A stretch of 64,000 nt of DNA from Ceratodon purpureus (Eukaryota > Streptophyta > Bryopsida > Pseudoditrichales > Ditrichaceae). The position numbers and the translations under genes were made by a program. Positions 37,516 through 49,478 of this stretch are shown one piece after another; the stretch's first letter is position 1; each line of letters begins with the position of its first letter. The stretch spans positions 17,030,751-17,094,750 of the forward strand of contig CM026429.1 in NCBI GenBank assembly GCA_014871385.1. Reading direction: 5' to 3'. The notes below the pieces were generated by a model. It saw only the letters and a list, made by a program, of their open reading frames with translations, was not told where the DNA came from and ran no database searches.

Positions 37516-39413
37516 TTTCCAGAAGTGTTTTCCAGAGGTTTGAAGACAAAGTTGACCGCTAACGTTTCCATCACAAATTTATTCTAATTCCTATGGATTC
37601 TTAGAATAGATGCCAAAAGAATCTAATTTATGAAGTTTTTGCTTTTCTTCGATACCGTCTAGGATATATAGGTGATAAACGCGTACGTGAAATGTCATGC
37701 ATCCGCAACAAAATGATTACCAAAAGCCATATTTTTCTACTCTATTTACTAAATTAAAATAAAAACATGGAATTTCTTCCATTGAAATCACTAGTGATCT
37801 TCCAAAGCTTTTTTATCCATATGAAAAAAAAATACCTCTTAGATTTTGCAAGTACCTCTTTGAAATGAATTTTATAAAGCACAATTTCAAAATGTACATT
37901 AATTTTGGAAGTTCAAATGTTGCAACTTCTAATGTTGATCTAGAAGTTTTTTATTAACTAGAAATTCATTATCAAGTGCACAAGGCACAGTGGAAAGTTA
38001 AGTTACTACTCTTGGTTTTCAAGGTAAAATAGGCACCCACACTAAAACTTGATGAAATATTTCAAATGCGTTTTGATTATTGAATTTGAACATTATGAAT
38101 TTGCTGTAGACTTGATTGTATTATAACCTTGAGTATTTGAGAAAAGCCAAACCAATGGATACAAATATAATAATGTTGTTCAAGTGAGAAATTGCAAAAT
38201 TTAGTTACCAACACGGGAATTAACAACTTTGGAATGCAATTTGTTGTAGTATGAACGTTGGAATGTAATTTTTTTGGAATAGGACAATATGTAAGTAAAG
38301 AACATGCCCAACAAATTTAAGACTGAATAGAGAAATACCGTAAGAGATATGCATTTTTGAGTGACAAGAGGTTGCAACAAAAAATTGGGCACATTGAAAT
38401 TTTTGTTGCCCAACGCTTTCCCTTGCTATAAATTTTTTTCCCCTATGAAGTTTGTCATTGTAGAGAAACAAGTGGCAAATTTCTTATTGAAATTGTTGGT
38501 TGCCTAAGAGAAAAGATTGATTTTTTGTTTTTTCTACAACTCTTGCAAAACTTGGTGTATATTTTTCTTACAATCAAGGATGCCATCCATTAAAAAAGCA
38601 TGTAAATTTAGGCAAAAACAATTTTTGTTGTAGGAATTCATAATAATCTACTAATTGACACTTAAGTTATGGGCATGTAATCATCAAAACTTCAATACTT
38701 TACACTTTGTAAACTACATTGGTACACTCAAATTAAATGAAAATTGTTTTAGGTCAATTTTCACATCTATTAATACATGCCTTAGGTAAAGAATACAAAT
38801 TTTATATTTTTATATTGAACACTAGAATTACAATGAATGTTTGAAGGAAACTTGAAGTGATAAAATTCGTCTCAAATATATAATACACTCCAAAAACTAA
38901 TATTTTTACCAATTTGTATGTTGTAATGGATAATATCATACTGTGAACCAACTTTTTGTCGCGTCATATATCCAAAAGAATTAATCAACCATGGTAATGA
39001 GCCCAAATTTCATCACAATTAGTACACTTAAACTCATTACACTACTTCATCTTCAATCGAAAGGAGATCGATTTTATGGTTAAATTAAATAAATTAACTC
39101 AAATGACTTCAACTAGATTTGATGACACATTATGCTATTTCACATAACTAATAGATAAAATTCATCTATTTTTTTAGTGAAAGTACGTTGTTGGACTATC
39201 CATTTGATGCAAAATGTCTCCAACAACATTAAAATTGGTTGTGTTTTCCCCACTTCATGTCTTCGTCTTTTTGTTGATAAGTTTTAGGATGCTAACAACG
39301 AGTTCTTGTGAGTTGCCACTAACAGAATATTTAAGACTACATAATGACTTGTATATTTCATATTGTATAAGTCACAAAAAAATATTAAGACGTATGTATA
39401 TTCAAACACAATA
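37516..39413. other. AT-rich intergenic DNA
   Basis: No gene or obvious repeat. Base composition is about three quarters A+T. Confidence 0.5.
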
Positions 39414-39710
39414 CTCCCTATGTTTCCAAAAGAAACCATGGTTTCCTTTTCGGGCCAGGATTAAGCACAGTGACGCGGCCTTTAATTTTGCTTATTTTAA
39501 ATGAAAGTGTCATTTGGCTTAACATAGATTTCAAGTGCCATAATGCCATTTGGCTTACCACGGTTTTCAATATGTATATTGATGGTTGACTTCCTGGTAA
39601 TAATGAAACAATGGTTTCTTTGTGAAACAATGGTTTCTTTGTGAAACAATGGTTTCTTTGTGAAACAAAGACTTTGTGGAAACCATGGTTTCTTTTGGAA
39701 ACAAAGGGAG
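39414..39710. mobile_element. Stowaway-like MITE
   Basis: A 297-base stretch begins CTCCCTATGTTTCCAAAAG and ends with its near-perfect reverse complement (TTTTGGAAACAAAGGGAG). The inverted ends match for about 34 bases with one mismatch, including AAACCATGGTTTCC. A TA dinucleotide flanks each side (39412-39413 and 39711-39712), the target duplication of Tc1/mariner-type elements. The CTCCCT end is the hallmark of Stowaway MITEs. It has no coding capacity. Inside, a 19-base unit derived from the end repeat is tandemly repeated three times (about 39604-39660). Confidence 0.85.
39604..39660 (+). repeat. 19-base tandem repeat inside the MITE
   Basis: Unit GAAACAATGGTTTCTTTGT occurs three times in a row; it resembles the inverted end of the host element. 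Confidence 0.85.
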
Positions 39711-40574
39711 TAATATTCTTAAATACAATGCTTTATTCAAATGTGACAACAATGTCATTTTTTGGGTCAAAAGACTAATGAAAATACATGCCAAAGTTGA
39801 GACTTCCAAACATTTAGCAAGGAAAAAATAGGTGATCATGAGTCAAAATAGTTTGAACTTTGAAGTACCTCAAAGTCAGGTGGGGAGAAACTGAGGGAGA
39901 CCGGGGCAAGAAATCAATGAATGGCCAGAGAATTTATTTTGGTATACTAGAAGTGTATTACAAGTGACTAACCAACAGCTGTTGACGAGAGTTGTTCTAA
40001 AAAAAAATCTATGTTAAATTTGTGGAGCTTACTTCCTAATCAGTCCAGTGGTGGAGTTTGAATTCGCACCTCCTAGATGCCAATCAAGGAACCTGTGATT
40101 TGTCCAAACTGTCACCCAGTCCGTCATCTAATCCGTCACTCACCAATCTCGCTAATTTGGAGGTGATGGTCATATACATTGGGATCTCTGGGAACGCTGG
40201 TGCTCCCAATGTCAAGAGCATAGGCGTACCCTAGGGGTTCCATAAAAATTCAATTTTTTTCTTAAAAAGTAGTTGAAAATTATATTTTAGAAGAGGACCC
40301 AAATTTCAAAGCAATATTTTTTCTCAACATATTCTACCTTGGAAAACATGCCCAGATGCTTAAACTCACAGAAATACCCCTCTCTACCTTAAGATCATTC
40401 CATAGTCTAGTTATTCCAAAGTAAGCTGTGAGGACTTACAATATTCCCAGCTACATCAGAAAGGCCAACTTGCCACGTAGGCCACCATACATGATACGGA
40501 ATGAACCCCCTGAACCAGCACAGCACAGGTGGAGAGGTAAAGGAGCGACGGAGAGAGAGCCGGAGGAGGCCCAG

Positions 40575-40608
40575 AGAGAGAGCGAGAGAGAGAGAGAGAG
40601 AAAGAGAG
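40575..40608 (+). repeat. (GA)n-rich tract
   Basis: GAGAGAGAG run with a few interruptions, probably near the transcription start of the reductase gene. Confidence 0.8.
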
Positions 40609-41116
40609 AGCGTCACTGCACTGCCACTGCTACTACCACTGCCACTGTTGCAACTTTGCCGCACAACTCAACTCAACTCAAGTTGCAAAGCCTGTCAAGG
40701 CTCGGCTCGGCGCCTCCGCTCCGCTCCCGGTTTTGCTACCGCAGTAAGGCAACTGATGAGAAGCAGCCTGTGAGTAACTTATGTGACATGTATGGGTGGC
40801 ACTAGTTACTACGACTCACTGCTGTTGCACATGTGACATATCCATCCATGATCCCTGTTCCATTAAATTATATTCCCTTCTCTCGTCTCTTGTCTGCTGT
40901 AAGACTAACCTTGTGTCGCATCTGGGCTATTCTGTGTTGGAGCTGGGACTATACTTCACTTTCACTTGCCTTGAGCTCACTTCATGTTCCAGGGGTGTCG
41001 TCTTCTTTGTTGATCGCTGCATTGCTTAAATCTCCCATTGTGCCTGCACTCGGCTTTGGTGAGTGTGAGGAAGATCTCACAGGATTTCGGTTTCTGGACA
41101 CATGTTCATGTGTTCG

Positions 41117-41143
<27 letters not shown>
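41117..41143 (+). repeat. Poly(T) tract
   Basis: About 27 consecutive T residues, probably in the leader intron of the reductase. An assembly length error is possible in such a run. Confidence 0.85.
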
Positions 41144-41148
<5 letters not shown>

Positions 41149-42080
41149 GTGTTGGGGTCGTGCGGGTGGATGGCAGATCGGGCTCTGGATGTAAGCTGGA
41201 TTTGAGATATGGTGTGCGATGTGCAGAGTGTTTGTTGTGAGTGCTGGGTTAGTTTTATGTGCGAGGGATTGGTTTAGGAGGGTGAGGTTTTGTTGGATTT
41301 GGGAGCTCGTGTGGAGTTGGGGATGCGGTTTTTTGCCCGGTGGGTGAGGGTTTTTCAACGTCTCATAGGGTTCAAGGATTATAGTGAGATCATCTAGACT
41401 TTCCTGCTCTTTAAAATATCTGGTGGTGAATTGATGGCGATCTTCAGGGGGTATGTTTAGAAACGGTGGGTAGCACTTGTTTGGTTGAGTGAACTAGTCC
41501 TTCGTATGTGTGTACTTTGGCATGGCCGCATGGTCTAGATGGCCCTTATTTGTTGTGGGAATGATGTGATAGTGAACCTCGGTTTCTTTCTAGATCTGGG
41601 TTTATGGAGATTCTCGTTTCGGAAGTTTTGTTATTCGTAAGCTCTCTGGAGGGGTGCATAGTGATGTTGGCGCCTTTGAGCAACATGACTGTGTATTTAG
41701 GATTTGATAATGATTTCAGTAGCTGCCCTTATCGAGACAGAACTGGATTTCGAATAGTATGTTCTGAATCTCGCTTTCTGTCGGTTCTTTTTTGTGATAT
41801 GAAGTACTTGTTTGATCTCTATGTCACAATTTTTTCTGTTCATTTTTCCTTCTGCTTTCTGCTTATCTGGCATCACAACGTAGCTCCAACAATGAATGTT
41901 CGATCTATGTCTCCCTTGGATCACATGATCAAACTATGTGATTGTTTGGAAAATATTATGCATTGAGCACCCAGTACGATAGTTTACGCCGACTGTAATA
42001 TGTGTAGTTGTTTCTACTCGAGGCATTGATGTGTGTTCTGACAATGGCTTGGTTGCATGCCAGTCACAGAAGTTTAAAAA

Positions 42081-43545
42081 ATGGAGCAGAAGACAGTGAC
42101 GCTGAACAGTGGACACAAGATGCCTATTATGGGCATGGGTGTCTGGCGTGCTGACCCTGGAGTTATCCACAACCTCATTCTTGAAGCCATTAAGATTGGC
42201 TACCGTCATTTTGATTGCGCAGGTACTTCCTTTACTTGAATCCCACTACGAATTTTAGGTAATTTATTTTCGTGTATTTGAGATTGAGCTTTCAAACTTC
42301 GATGATTGCTTGAGGATGCCGTATTACATTCGAAGCAGCCAACTTGGATTTTGTGGAGCTAACTGGGTGTGAACATTGTTGATATGGTTGTGCAGCTGAC
42401 TACGGCAATGAGAAGGAGGTAGGAGCTGCTTTTGCTGATGCCTTCAAGCAGGGGTTGGTCAAGCGAGAGGAATTGTTCATCACCACAAAGGTGATTCTAC
42501 TGTCATCCGCCTCGAAGTGTATTGTTATGATTTTCTCCGAGTCGTGCGTCTCCATTTTTCTGCTGTAACAGCTATCTTCTATTGCTCTGAACATGTACAT
42601 GCCTGTGACAGCTCTGGAACAGCGACCACGGTCACGTCAAGGAAGCATGTCAAGATAGTTTGAAGAACCTACAACTCGAGTACTTGGACCTTTATTTGGT
42701 TCATTTCCCGATTGCAACCAAACACACAGGTCTATTTTGTTTTCATTTTTTTGTATCTTGTTTTTGAGATGCAAATTTGCATATCCTACTTTGCTGTTGA
42801 TCTCTTTGGTGTTCTGATGACGAGAATTTCTGCATGGCTTTCAGGAGTGGGTACCACGGGCAGTGCAATCGGTGATGATGGAGTCCTCGATATTGACGTG
42901 AATATCACTCTGGAGGATACCTGGCATGCAATGGAGGACCTTGTGTCTGCTGGGCTTGTGAAGAGTATCGGCATTAGGTTTTCATTCTCATCTCTTTTCT
43001 TTGGTGGTTTAAGTATAGATATTCTTGAAGAGTTTACATTTTCTTGATCGTGAAACACTTATAACGATATTAAGTTCCGCATTTCGGTTTGCAGCAACTA
43101 CGACATCTTTTTGACACGGGACTGTCTTGCGTACTCGAAGATCAAGCCAGCCGTAAACCAGATCGAAACACACCCTTACTTTCAACGTGCGGATCTTGTC
43201 AAATTCAACCAGAAGCACGGAGTCTCCATTACTGCGCACACGCCTTTGGGGGGAGGAGCTGCTAATGTTGAAATGTTTAAGTCTGTATCTGCCCTTGAGG
43301 ATCCTACTCTGCAGGGAATTGCTAGGAAGTACAACAAGACCGCTGCCCAAATTGCGCTTCGATGGGGAATTCAGCGCAACACTGTGGTGATCCCCAAGTC
43401 GAACAAGGTTGCAAGACTCAAGGAGAACTTCGACGTTTTTGATTTCGAGCTTACAGAGGAAGACATGAAGACTATCAAATCTATCGACAAGAGGATGCGC
43501 ACAAACAACCCTGAATGCTTCTGGAACATTTATCTTTTCGACTAG
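42081..43545 (+). CDS. NADPH-dependent aldose/mannose-6-phosphate reductase (aldo-keto reductase)
   Basis: Five exons: 42081-42222, 42396-42490, 42612-42729, 42845-42977, 43095-43545 (312 aa; all GT-AG, phases fit). Aldo-keto reductase barrel with the full catalytic tetrad: D45 in 'HFDCA', Y50 in 'DYGNE', K79 in 'ITTKLW', H110 in 'YLVHFP'. Blocks 'LWNSDHGHV', 'GVGTTG', '[23 protein letters not shown]', 'TAHTPLGGG' and '[16 protein letters not shown]' match the plant mannose-6-phosphate / sorbitol-6-phosphate (aldose-6-phosphate) reductases. These make mannitol-1-phosphate or sorbitol-6-phosphate in the cytosol from hexose phosphates. Which sugar it prefers cannot be told from the sequence. 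Length is usual for the family (about 310 aa). The start ATG opens the standard '[14 protein letters not shown]' strand. Confidence 0.95.
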
Positions 43546-44041
43546 AGGTTGAGTGTAGTGTCTGGACGTTGAGCATACGATTTTGTCACCGTAAGAGTGT
43601 TGAGTTTATGGTTATGTTTCTATAGTCTGGGGAAAACAATTGCAACTGCAACAGTTATAACGTCCAAGTGACTCTCGTTCTTAGAGTTATGTGTGGTCCA
43701 CGACCCTTAACTTTTAAACATACTCTCATTTCGGACAAATCTCAAGCAGATTGATGATAGTATTCTGAACCTTTCATGCAATTGGATGCAATCGAATTAA
43801 TGGCTACGTCTATTTATCTTCATCTGTTTGTTCATTCTAGAGAATCTTGTGCATCCTCACGAAGTTCTACTCGCCTGTTTCATGCAGCACTCCATTCCAA
43901 TGACTTGGATAAACTACCAAAAAAACCATGTAGGTGAAAATTAATAAGATTCTCAGTTTCATGAAATTTCGATATGGTACAAAAGTGCCTGACCATACTA
44001 AGTGAAGCGGCCGAAATTGAAGATTGTACTATCTACCTACC
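43546..44041. other. Shared 3' region between convergent genes
   Basis: Between the stop codons of the reductase (+) and PUB49 (-). It must contain both 3' UTRs, so the two transcripts end within 0.5 kb of each other or overlap. Confidence 0.55.
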
Positions 44042-46808
44042 CTACCAACTTGAAAAATCCTTGAACTGTACACCTTTCACGTTCTCAACCTTCTTTCGTT
44101 TACTCGGCACATTCGAGCCCAAATCTACATCCTCATCTGCTGCTACATCAATCTCTTTCCGTATGATTCCAGGTGCAATACTTTTCATGTATTTGCCAAC
44201 CCCAGTACCGTATGCCTGAGGTGCCAAACCCGCGCTTGGATTGCTATACCAACTACCCAATTTCTCAGCATCATCCTCAGCATCAGCGGGTTTAGCAGCA
44301 GCTTCTTCGGCTGCTTTCCTCTCTTCTTCCTCGAGTTCTGAATAAGGATTCACAAATACTGAAACACGCAAGATTTTGATCTCCTCCAAAGGTCGGTCAT
44401 CATCATCAACAGGAACTTTCTCCATTGCTGATAGCACCTCTAAACCTCCCACAATGCGGCCAAAAACAGTATGCTTGTAGTTGAGATGAGTTGCTGATTT
44501 ATACAAGAAAAAGAACTGAGAGCCATTGGAGTGAGGACCACTGTTGGCCATGCTTAAAACACCCCTCTCACTGTGCAAAACTTTTGAGTTCAGCTCATCT
44601 TTAAATGGTTTGCCCCAAATAGACTCTCCTCCTCGCCCTGTACCCGTGGGATCACCTCCTTGGATCATAAAATTCTTGATGCTGCGGTGGAATAGCACGT
44701 TGTCGTAATAACCTCGTTCACACAGGGTCATGAAATTCTCGCATGTCCTTGGTGTTATGTCACAATGAAGTTCAATATTCAAGTCCCCATGGGAGGTGTG
44801 CATCCGAATATATCCTTTTTTCTTAGGGTTTCGCTCAGCTTGCACGTACTCATATTCATTTTGTGTGACAGGGTCGTAAGAAGTTGATGTGAAGGATCGA
44901 GATGCCGCACCTGAAGTGTATTTGCTTTTCACCTACAGACATAGAAAATAGAGCTTAGAATGCTAGATAACACAGAAAAGTAAGCCACTCTTTCTGAACC
45001 ACCAACCCTATGTGATGTTCATCAAAGTAAACACATACCCGAGAAGCAACCCAAGAGATAGTCAGATAGAATTGACATCCACGATCGATATGTAGGTGCT
45101 TAACATCAAGGTAAATGCTTGGAAAACTGCATCAAAACAACTAAAAGTACAAGAGATCACTAAACAAGTTTGAACCGGACGTAGTAAAGAGTCATTATAA
45201 AAAATCAATTACCAGTCTTGAGTTGACAGGGGCAAGAGAGCCTGCTGTATGAGCTGCCACATGAGCGGCGGTTTTTTCTGCAGAGCCTGCTAGAGCGGCT
45301 GCAGCAGAGCGCCCGTTAATTGATGCTGACGCAATGTCTACAATACTTAATGCAGGTTTAGGAGCTTCTTTCTTCTCTTCTTCTGGATGATCCTTCGCTC
45401 TCTGACGATCAACATTGAAAAACCACCCATATTCAGACAAAACGGTGAGTCAAACATACCTCATTTGATGAGTAATGAAGAACATGGGCAATAAAGAGCG
45501 TCAAATTTCCAATTCAACATGATTACAAGAAAAGAAAAGAAAACATCGAGAATCTGTACCTTCTTTGCTGCTTTCAAGGCGGCAACAGCTGCTGCATGCT
45601 CACGCTGGGTCTTGTCACCGCCGCCACCACTAGAAGCAATCTCTCGACCTTTCTCAGTGCCCAACTCTTGTAATATGCGTTTCGTATCACCAGACATATT
45701 TATGCCGTAAGCAGCATCATCCTTTAGCCTTTTTAGCTCTTCAGATTCGAGGTCAACCTCGTTCTTGATGTGATCAAACTCAGACAGCACCTTGGCATCC
45801 AGATTGTTAGGGTCCTGGCCAAAAATCGCACCAAAAATCAAAATGTTAAGCCAGTATTACATCATGATTCATATTCCACAGTTTGATATGGATATGTAAA
45901 TCAGAATATCATCTGCTCCTCCCAAACCTGTGAACTTGCAAGCCATAGCAAGTATCGCAACACCGAACATTCCAGATTTCCGTGCTATTCCTGCTAATAC
46001 GGTTTAGGCCAACTGATGCAGTCAGCTATCAGAGAATGTAACAGAGCTAACCTGGATAGTAATGATGTCTTCTCTCGTAAAAGGCTCGTCCGTAAGAAGC
46101 TCCTTCCAATTCTTTGGCTTGATATTCAACTCTCGGATGGCTTCATAGGAAAAGACGTTCCCAGTTTTCTTAATAGCCACAATGTGTGTAAACTCTGTGA
46201 AAACCTTGTGGAGCACCGGGCATTGATACTCGCCATCTGAATTCTTGTGAAACTGGATCTTGATGAGGTCTTTCACTGCCAGTGGCTTGCCAGTTACAGG
46301 GTTCTTCTTAAATTTTGTAATGTAGGGTACTATATTCCTGAGTTGAAAAGGCACAAACTATAAAAATCAGACTTCACTTCGTAGTATCCACTCGAACTTG
46401 ACATGTACACCTAAACCCTAAACCTTAGGCTCGACAAACAGCCAAGGAGCAACATGAACCTTGCTGTGACAGTGATATTCTTGTCATTGAACTCAATGAG
46501 GAAGATTGTTTTACTGTATGTTTTAACCCTAAACCCAAAAAGGCACCTAAAACAGGGAGAATCCAAGAGAGCTTCCAAACATTGGCTCTAGAATTCACGA
46601 CCAAAATACGAACTTACAGAATATCAAAGACATGGCCTTCCTTCGTGCAAACAGCATCTTCAAAGGGCGTGAATGTAACCGCACAGCAATAATATGGCAG
46701 CCGTTTAAACGGAGTCTTCACATCACGCGACTTGGCTCCTCCCCACTCCGTTTTCCATTCAGTGCTCGTAATGAACATACGATCCTTGCTATGCTGCTTC
46801 TTCCCCAT
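44042..46808 (-). CDS. PUB49: Cyclophilin / U-box protein PUB49 (CYP65, PPIL2 type)
   Basis: Five exons on the minus strand: 46618-46808, 46052-46337, 45560-45814, 45213-45401, 44042-44932 (603 aa; phases fit). The N-terminus 'MGKKQHSKDRMFITSTEW' and two variant U-box regions ('FTPFEDAVCTKEGHVFDIL', 'CPVLHKVFTEFTHIVAIKKTG') give E3 ubiquitin-ligase function. A cyclophilin domain follows ('GYIRMHTSHGDLNIELHCD', 'ENFMTLCERGYYDNVLFHR', 'NFMIQGGDPTGTGRGG', 'GSQFFFLY'). The C-terminus is a charged tail with a basic cluster 'PSKRKKVE', probably a nuclear signal. Plant PUB49 and animal PPIL2 are nuclear and associate with the spliceosome. The cyclophilin keeps the 'FHR' Arg but has Y in place of the usual W of the drug-binding site ('KSATHLNYKHTVFG'), normal for this subfamily. 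Arabidopsis PUB49 is close to 595 aa. Confidence 0.95.
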
Positions 46809-47270
46809 CGTGACCTCCCACTAGACCGCCAACCAACCGAAACCTAAAAATAAAAAATTAAATTAAATACACAACGCCACGCACAACTCTCCAATGTCAC
46901 AAACTCAAAACTCGCAAAACCAATAAATAAATAAAATCAATCAATCAATCAAAATTGTGACGCACCAACCAGCGACCAAGGCGATCGCCACAGTCCAGAC
47001 GACAACACTGAGCAACCGAGGTGTGACATCAACATCAACCACATCAAACGGACGGACTCACCTGATACAAAGGGAAAGGTTACGAGTCGCCAAGCAACAG
47101 CGAGCCTGTCGCTGGAGGAGGAGAAGAAGACGGCGCACTGGAAGATTGACGCAAGCATCGGCCCCCAGAATCCAGCACCATCACCGGCGAACCTCGCACA
47201 TCCGACTCCACACCACACCCCAACCCTTCCCTCCTTTCCTTCCTTGCTTGCTTCCTTCCTTCCTTCGTTC

Positions 47271-47326
47271 CTGCTTCTGCTTCTGCTTCTGCTTCTGCTT
47301 CTGCTTCTGCTTCAGCTTCAGCTTCG
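47271..47326 (+). repeat. (CTGCTT)n repeat
   Basis: About seven perfect CTGCTT units then two CAGCTT variants. Seen directly, in the PUB49 upstream region. Confidence 0.9.
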
Positions 47327-48662
47327 TCGTCTCTCTGGTGAGCTCCACCTTCGCCTCCCAGGATCTCCACCGCCCATGGCCCATGGGCCTTCCTCGGGAC
47401 CTTCAGGGGGAACCGTCGATCCTCCGGGGTCCGCCCGGGCTCTCCGTCGGGGACCCGTCGCCGGGAGGGCCGCTGACTGCTTGCTGAAGCCGGTACCGGT
47501 ACCCGCTCGCCGGTTGCAGGGAAGGGAGCTGGTCACCGTGGGGCATGGCATGCCATGCCATGCCATGGCGTGGGGGCTCTCGTACTGATGATTGACGTGA
47601 GTCCATTCTTGTATTTTCTTCTGCTAAGTTAGTTCCCCACTTTTCCTTCACACCGGTAAATCGGTGATGTGCCGATGGCATTCACGAAATCAAAATAAAT
47701 TACATAAATTCCTGCTTACTAAGTTGTGAAATACCTTATTATCATATGAATTATTAAGTAGAAAGGTAGAGAGAGGAACTCCATTCGTTATGACCAATGG
47801 GAATGGGTCCCTTGGTAATAGTGCTACAATATTGGTAGTAAGTGGTACTATATTGGTGATATTAGGCCCAACCGATACTTCCACTATGCCATCCATTTGC
47901 TCCAATTCATTCATCGTTCACTATATTCATCATCTCTACAATTCGTTTTTTTTACGAAATATTCAAGTTCAAAAAAATCTAGGTAAATATAATAGATTCT
48001 TTTTAATTTTATAAAAAAATTAATTTCAACTCAAACAATTTTTTTTTGAAAAACTCATATCTTTATTACGGTATAAATTATATTTTTGAATTCGGTTAAA
48101 CATTTAAAGATACTATCATTTCAATTGAATACAATCTTTTATGCAATTCCTTTGACGTAAGTATAGCAGTAGCTTCATAAGCCCTCAAAAAAAAAATGAT
48201 ATTATTGGAGAAGGCCCACATGATACACAAAGCACGGACTGATCGAATGTGGTCTCACCGTTAGTGAACACCGGAAAAACCCAGTAGCCAATGAGATTGT
48301 GGGGACAAGATTAGATGTATACAATATCATATTTAGAGTGTAATCTACTAGTGTAGTTGGACTATGTCTCCAATGAGAGGAGTTGGAATACTTATACATT
48401 TTATAATAAAGGGAGGGAGTCTTTTTTCATCTACCTTACTATTAGTTAGTATCCAAAAGGGAAGGCATCCACCCATCCATCCATCCGTCCATCCATGAAA
48501 TCCATCCGTCCGTGCATGGAGGTGTGGACGGTGGTTATCCGGAGGCATGGAAAGGGAAGGGGGAGCATGGCGAGGGAGGGAGGGAGGGAGGGAGGCCGAG
48601 TGCAAGGCAGGGAGGTGCGTGGAGCGGGCTCTCAATCGATCTAATCCGACCCTCGGGACCCG

Positions 48663-48697
48663 ACCTGACCTGACCTGACCTGACCTGACCTGACCTG
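48663..48697 (+). repeat. (ACCTG)n repeat
   Basis: Seven tandem ACCTG units in the region upstream of PYRR. Confidence 0.9.
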
Positions 48698-48808
48698 GGT
48701 TAACTGAGGCTGCTGTGGGTTTGGGTTAGGCTTGGTGCCAATTCCAATTCCCGAGGGCTGCAGTGGCTTCTAGTGTTCCAGGGACACCCATCATCCCGTT
48801 TCTCTCTA

Positions 48809-48940
<132 letters not shown>

Positions 48941-49390
48941 CACTTCCACGGATTCATTCGCACTTGCACCTCTTCACTTCACTTGAATTCACTTTCGCCA
49001 CCCTCAGCCTCAGGGCCGCTGCATTGCTGCATTCTCGCATTGTCTAATTCCTACATTCCATTGCCACCTACCTGTTTCTTACTTGTTTTCACCATTTTAT
49101 TGCGGTGCTACTGCTAGTGCTCGTGCTCGTGGGGGCGAGTGAGGCTTAGGATTTCTTCACCGTTGTTGCGGAATTGCAAATGGTGCAGAGGTTTCTTCCA
49201 CCACTTGCTTCGCTCGGGAGTCGCTACTGGGGAATGAATGCATCAGCGTAATCTGCACCGACAGCCTCTTCTATCCGATTTTTTACCTCTGAATTGTCTC
49301 ATTTTGTACCCTGATGGTTTACATTCAAAGTTTAGTGTGGGTAGCTTCATTAGGGGTTCACGGATAAGGCTATAAGAGCGTTGGAGTAGC

Positions 49391-49415
49391 AGTGCAGTGC
49401 AGTGCAGTGCAGTGA
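49391..49415 (+). repeat. (AGTGC)n repeat
   Basis: Five AGTGC units about 70 bases before the PYRR start codon, so likely in the 5' UTR. Confidence 0.8.
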
Positions 49416-49478
49416 TGCATTACGATTTTTGAACTAGTCCATCTAGAGTTCAAGGTTTGCTTTGTCGAAGCAATAAGT

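Larger units (their letters stand above)
39713..42080. other. Intergenic DNA and probable 5' leader of the aldose-6-phosphate reductase gene
   Basis: 39.7-40.4 kb is AT-rich. 40.5-42.0 kb is richer in GC and T-tracts and probably holds the promoter, non-coding first exon and first intron of the reductase. A GA-rich tract lies at 40575-40608 and a run of 27 T at 41117-41143. Confidence 0.5.

Noticed and set aside
40407..40805. Arg/Glu-rich and Leu-rich frames near 40.6 kb
   Set aside because: They read through a GA tract in a probable leader; no family likeness.
46957..47588. Overlapping GC-rich frames upstream of PUB49
   Set aside because: Low-complexity translations of the CTGCTT repeat and promoter DNA; they do not connect to exons.
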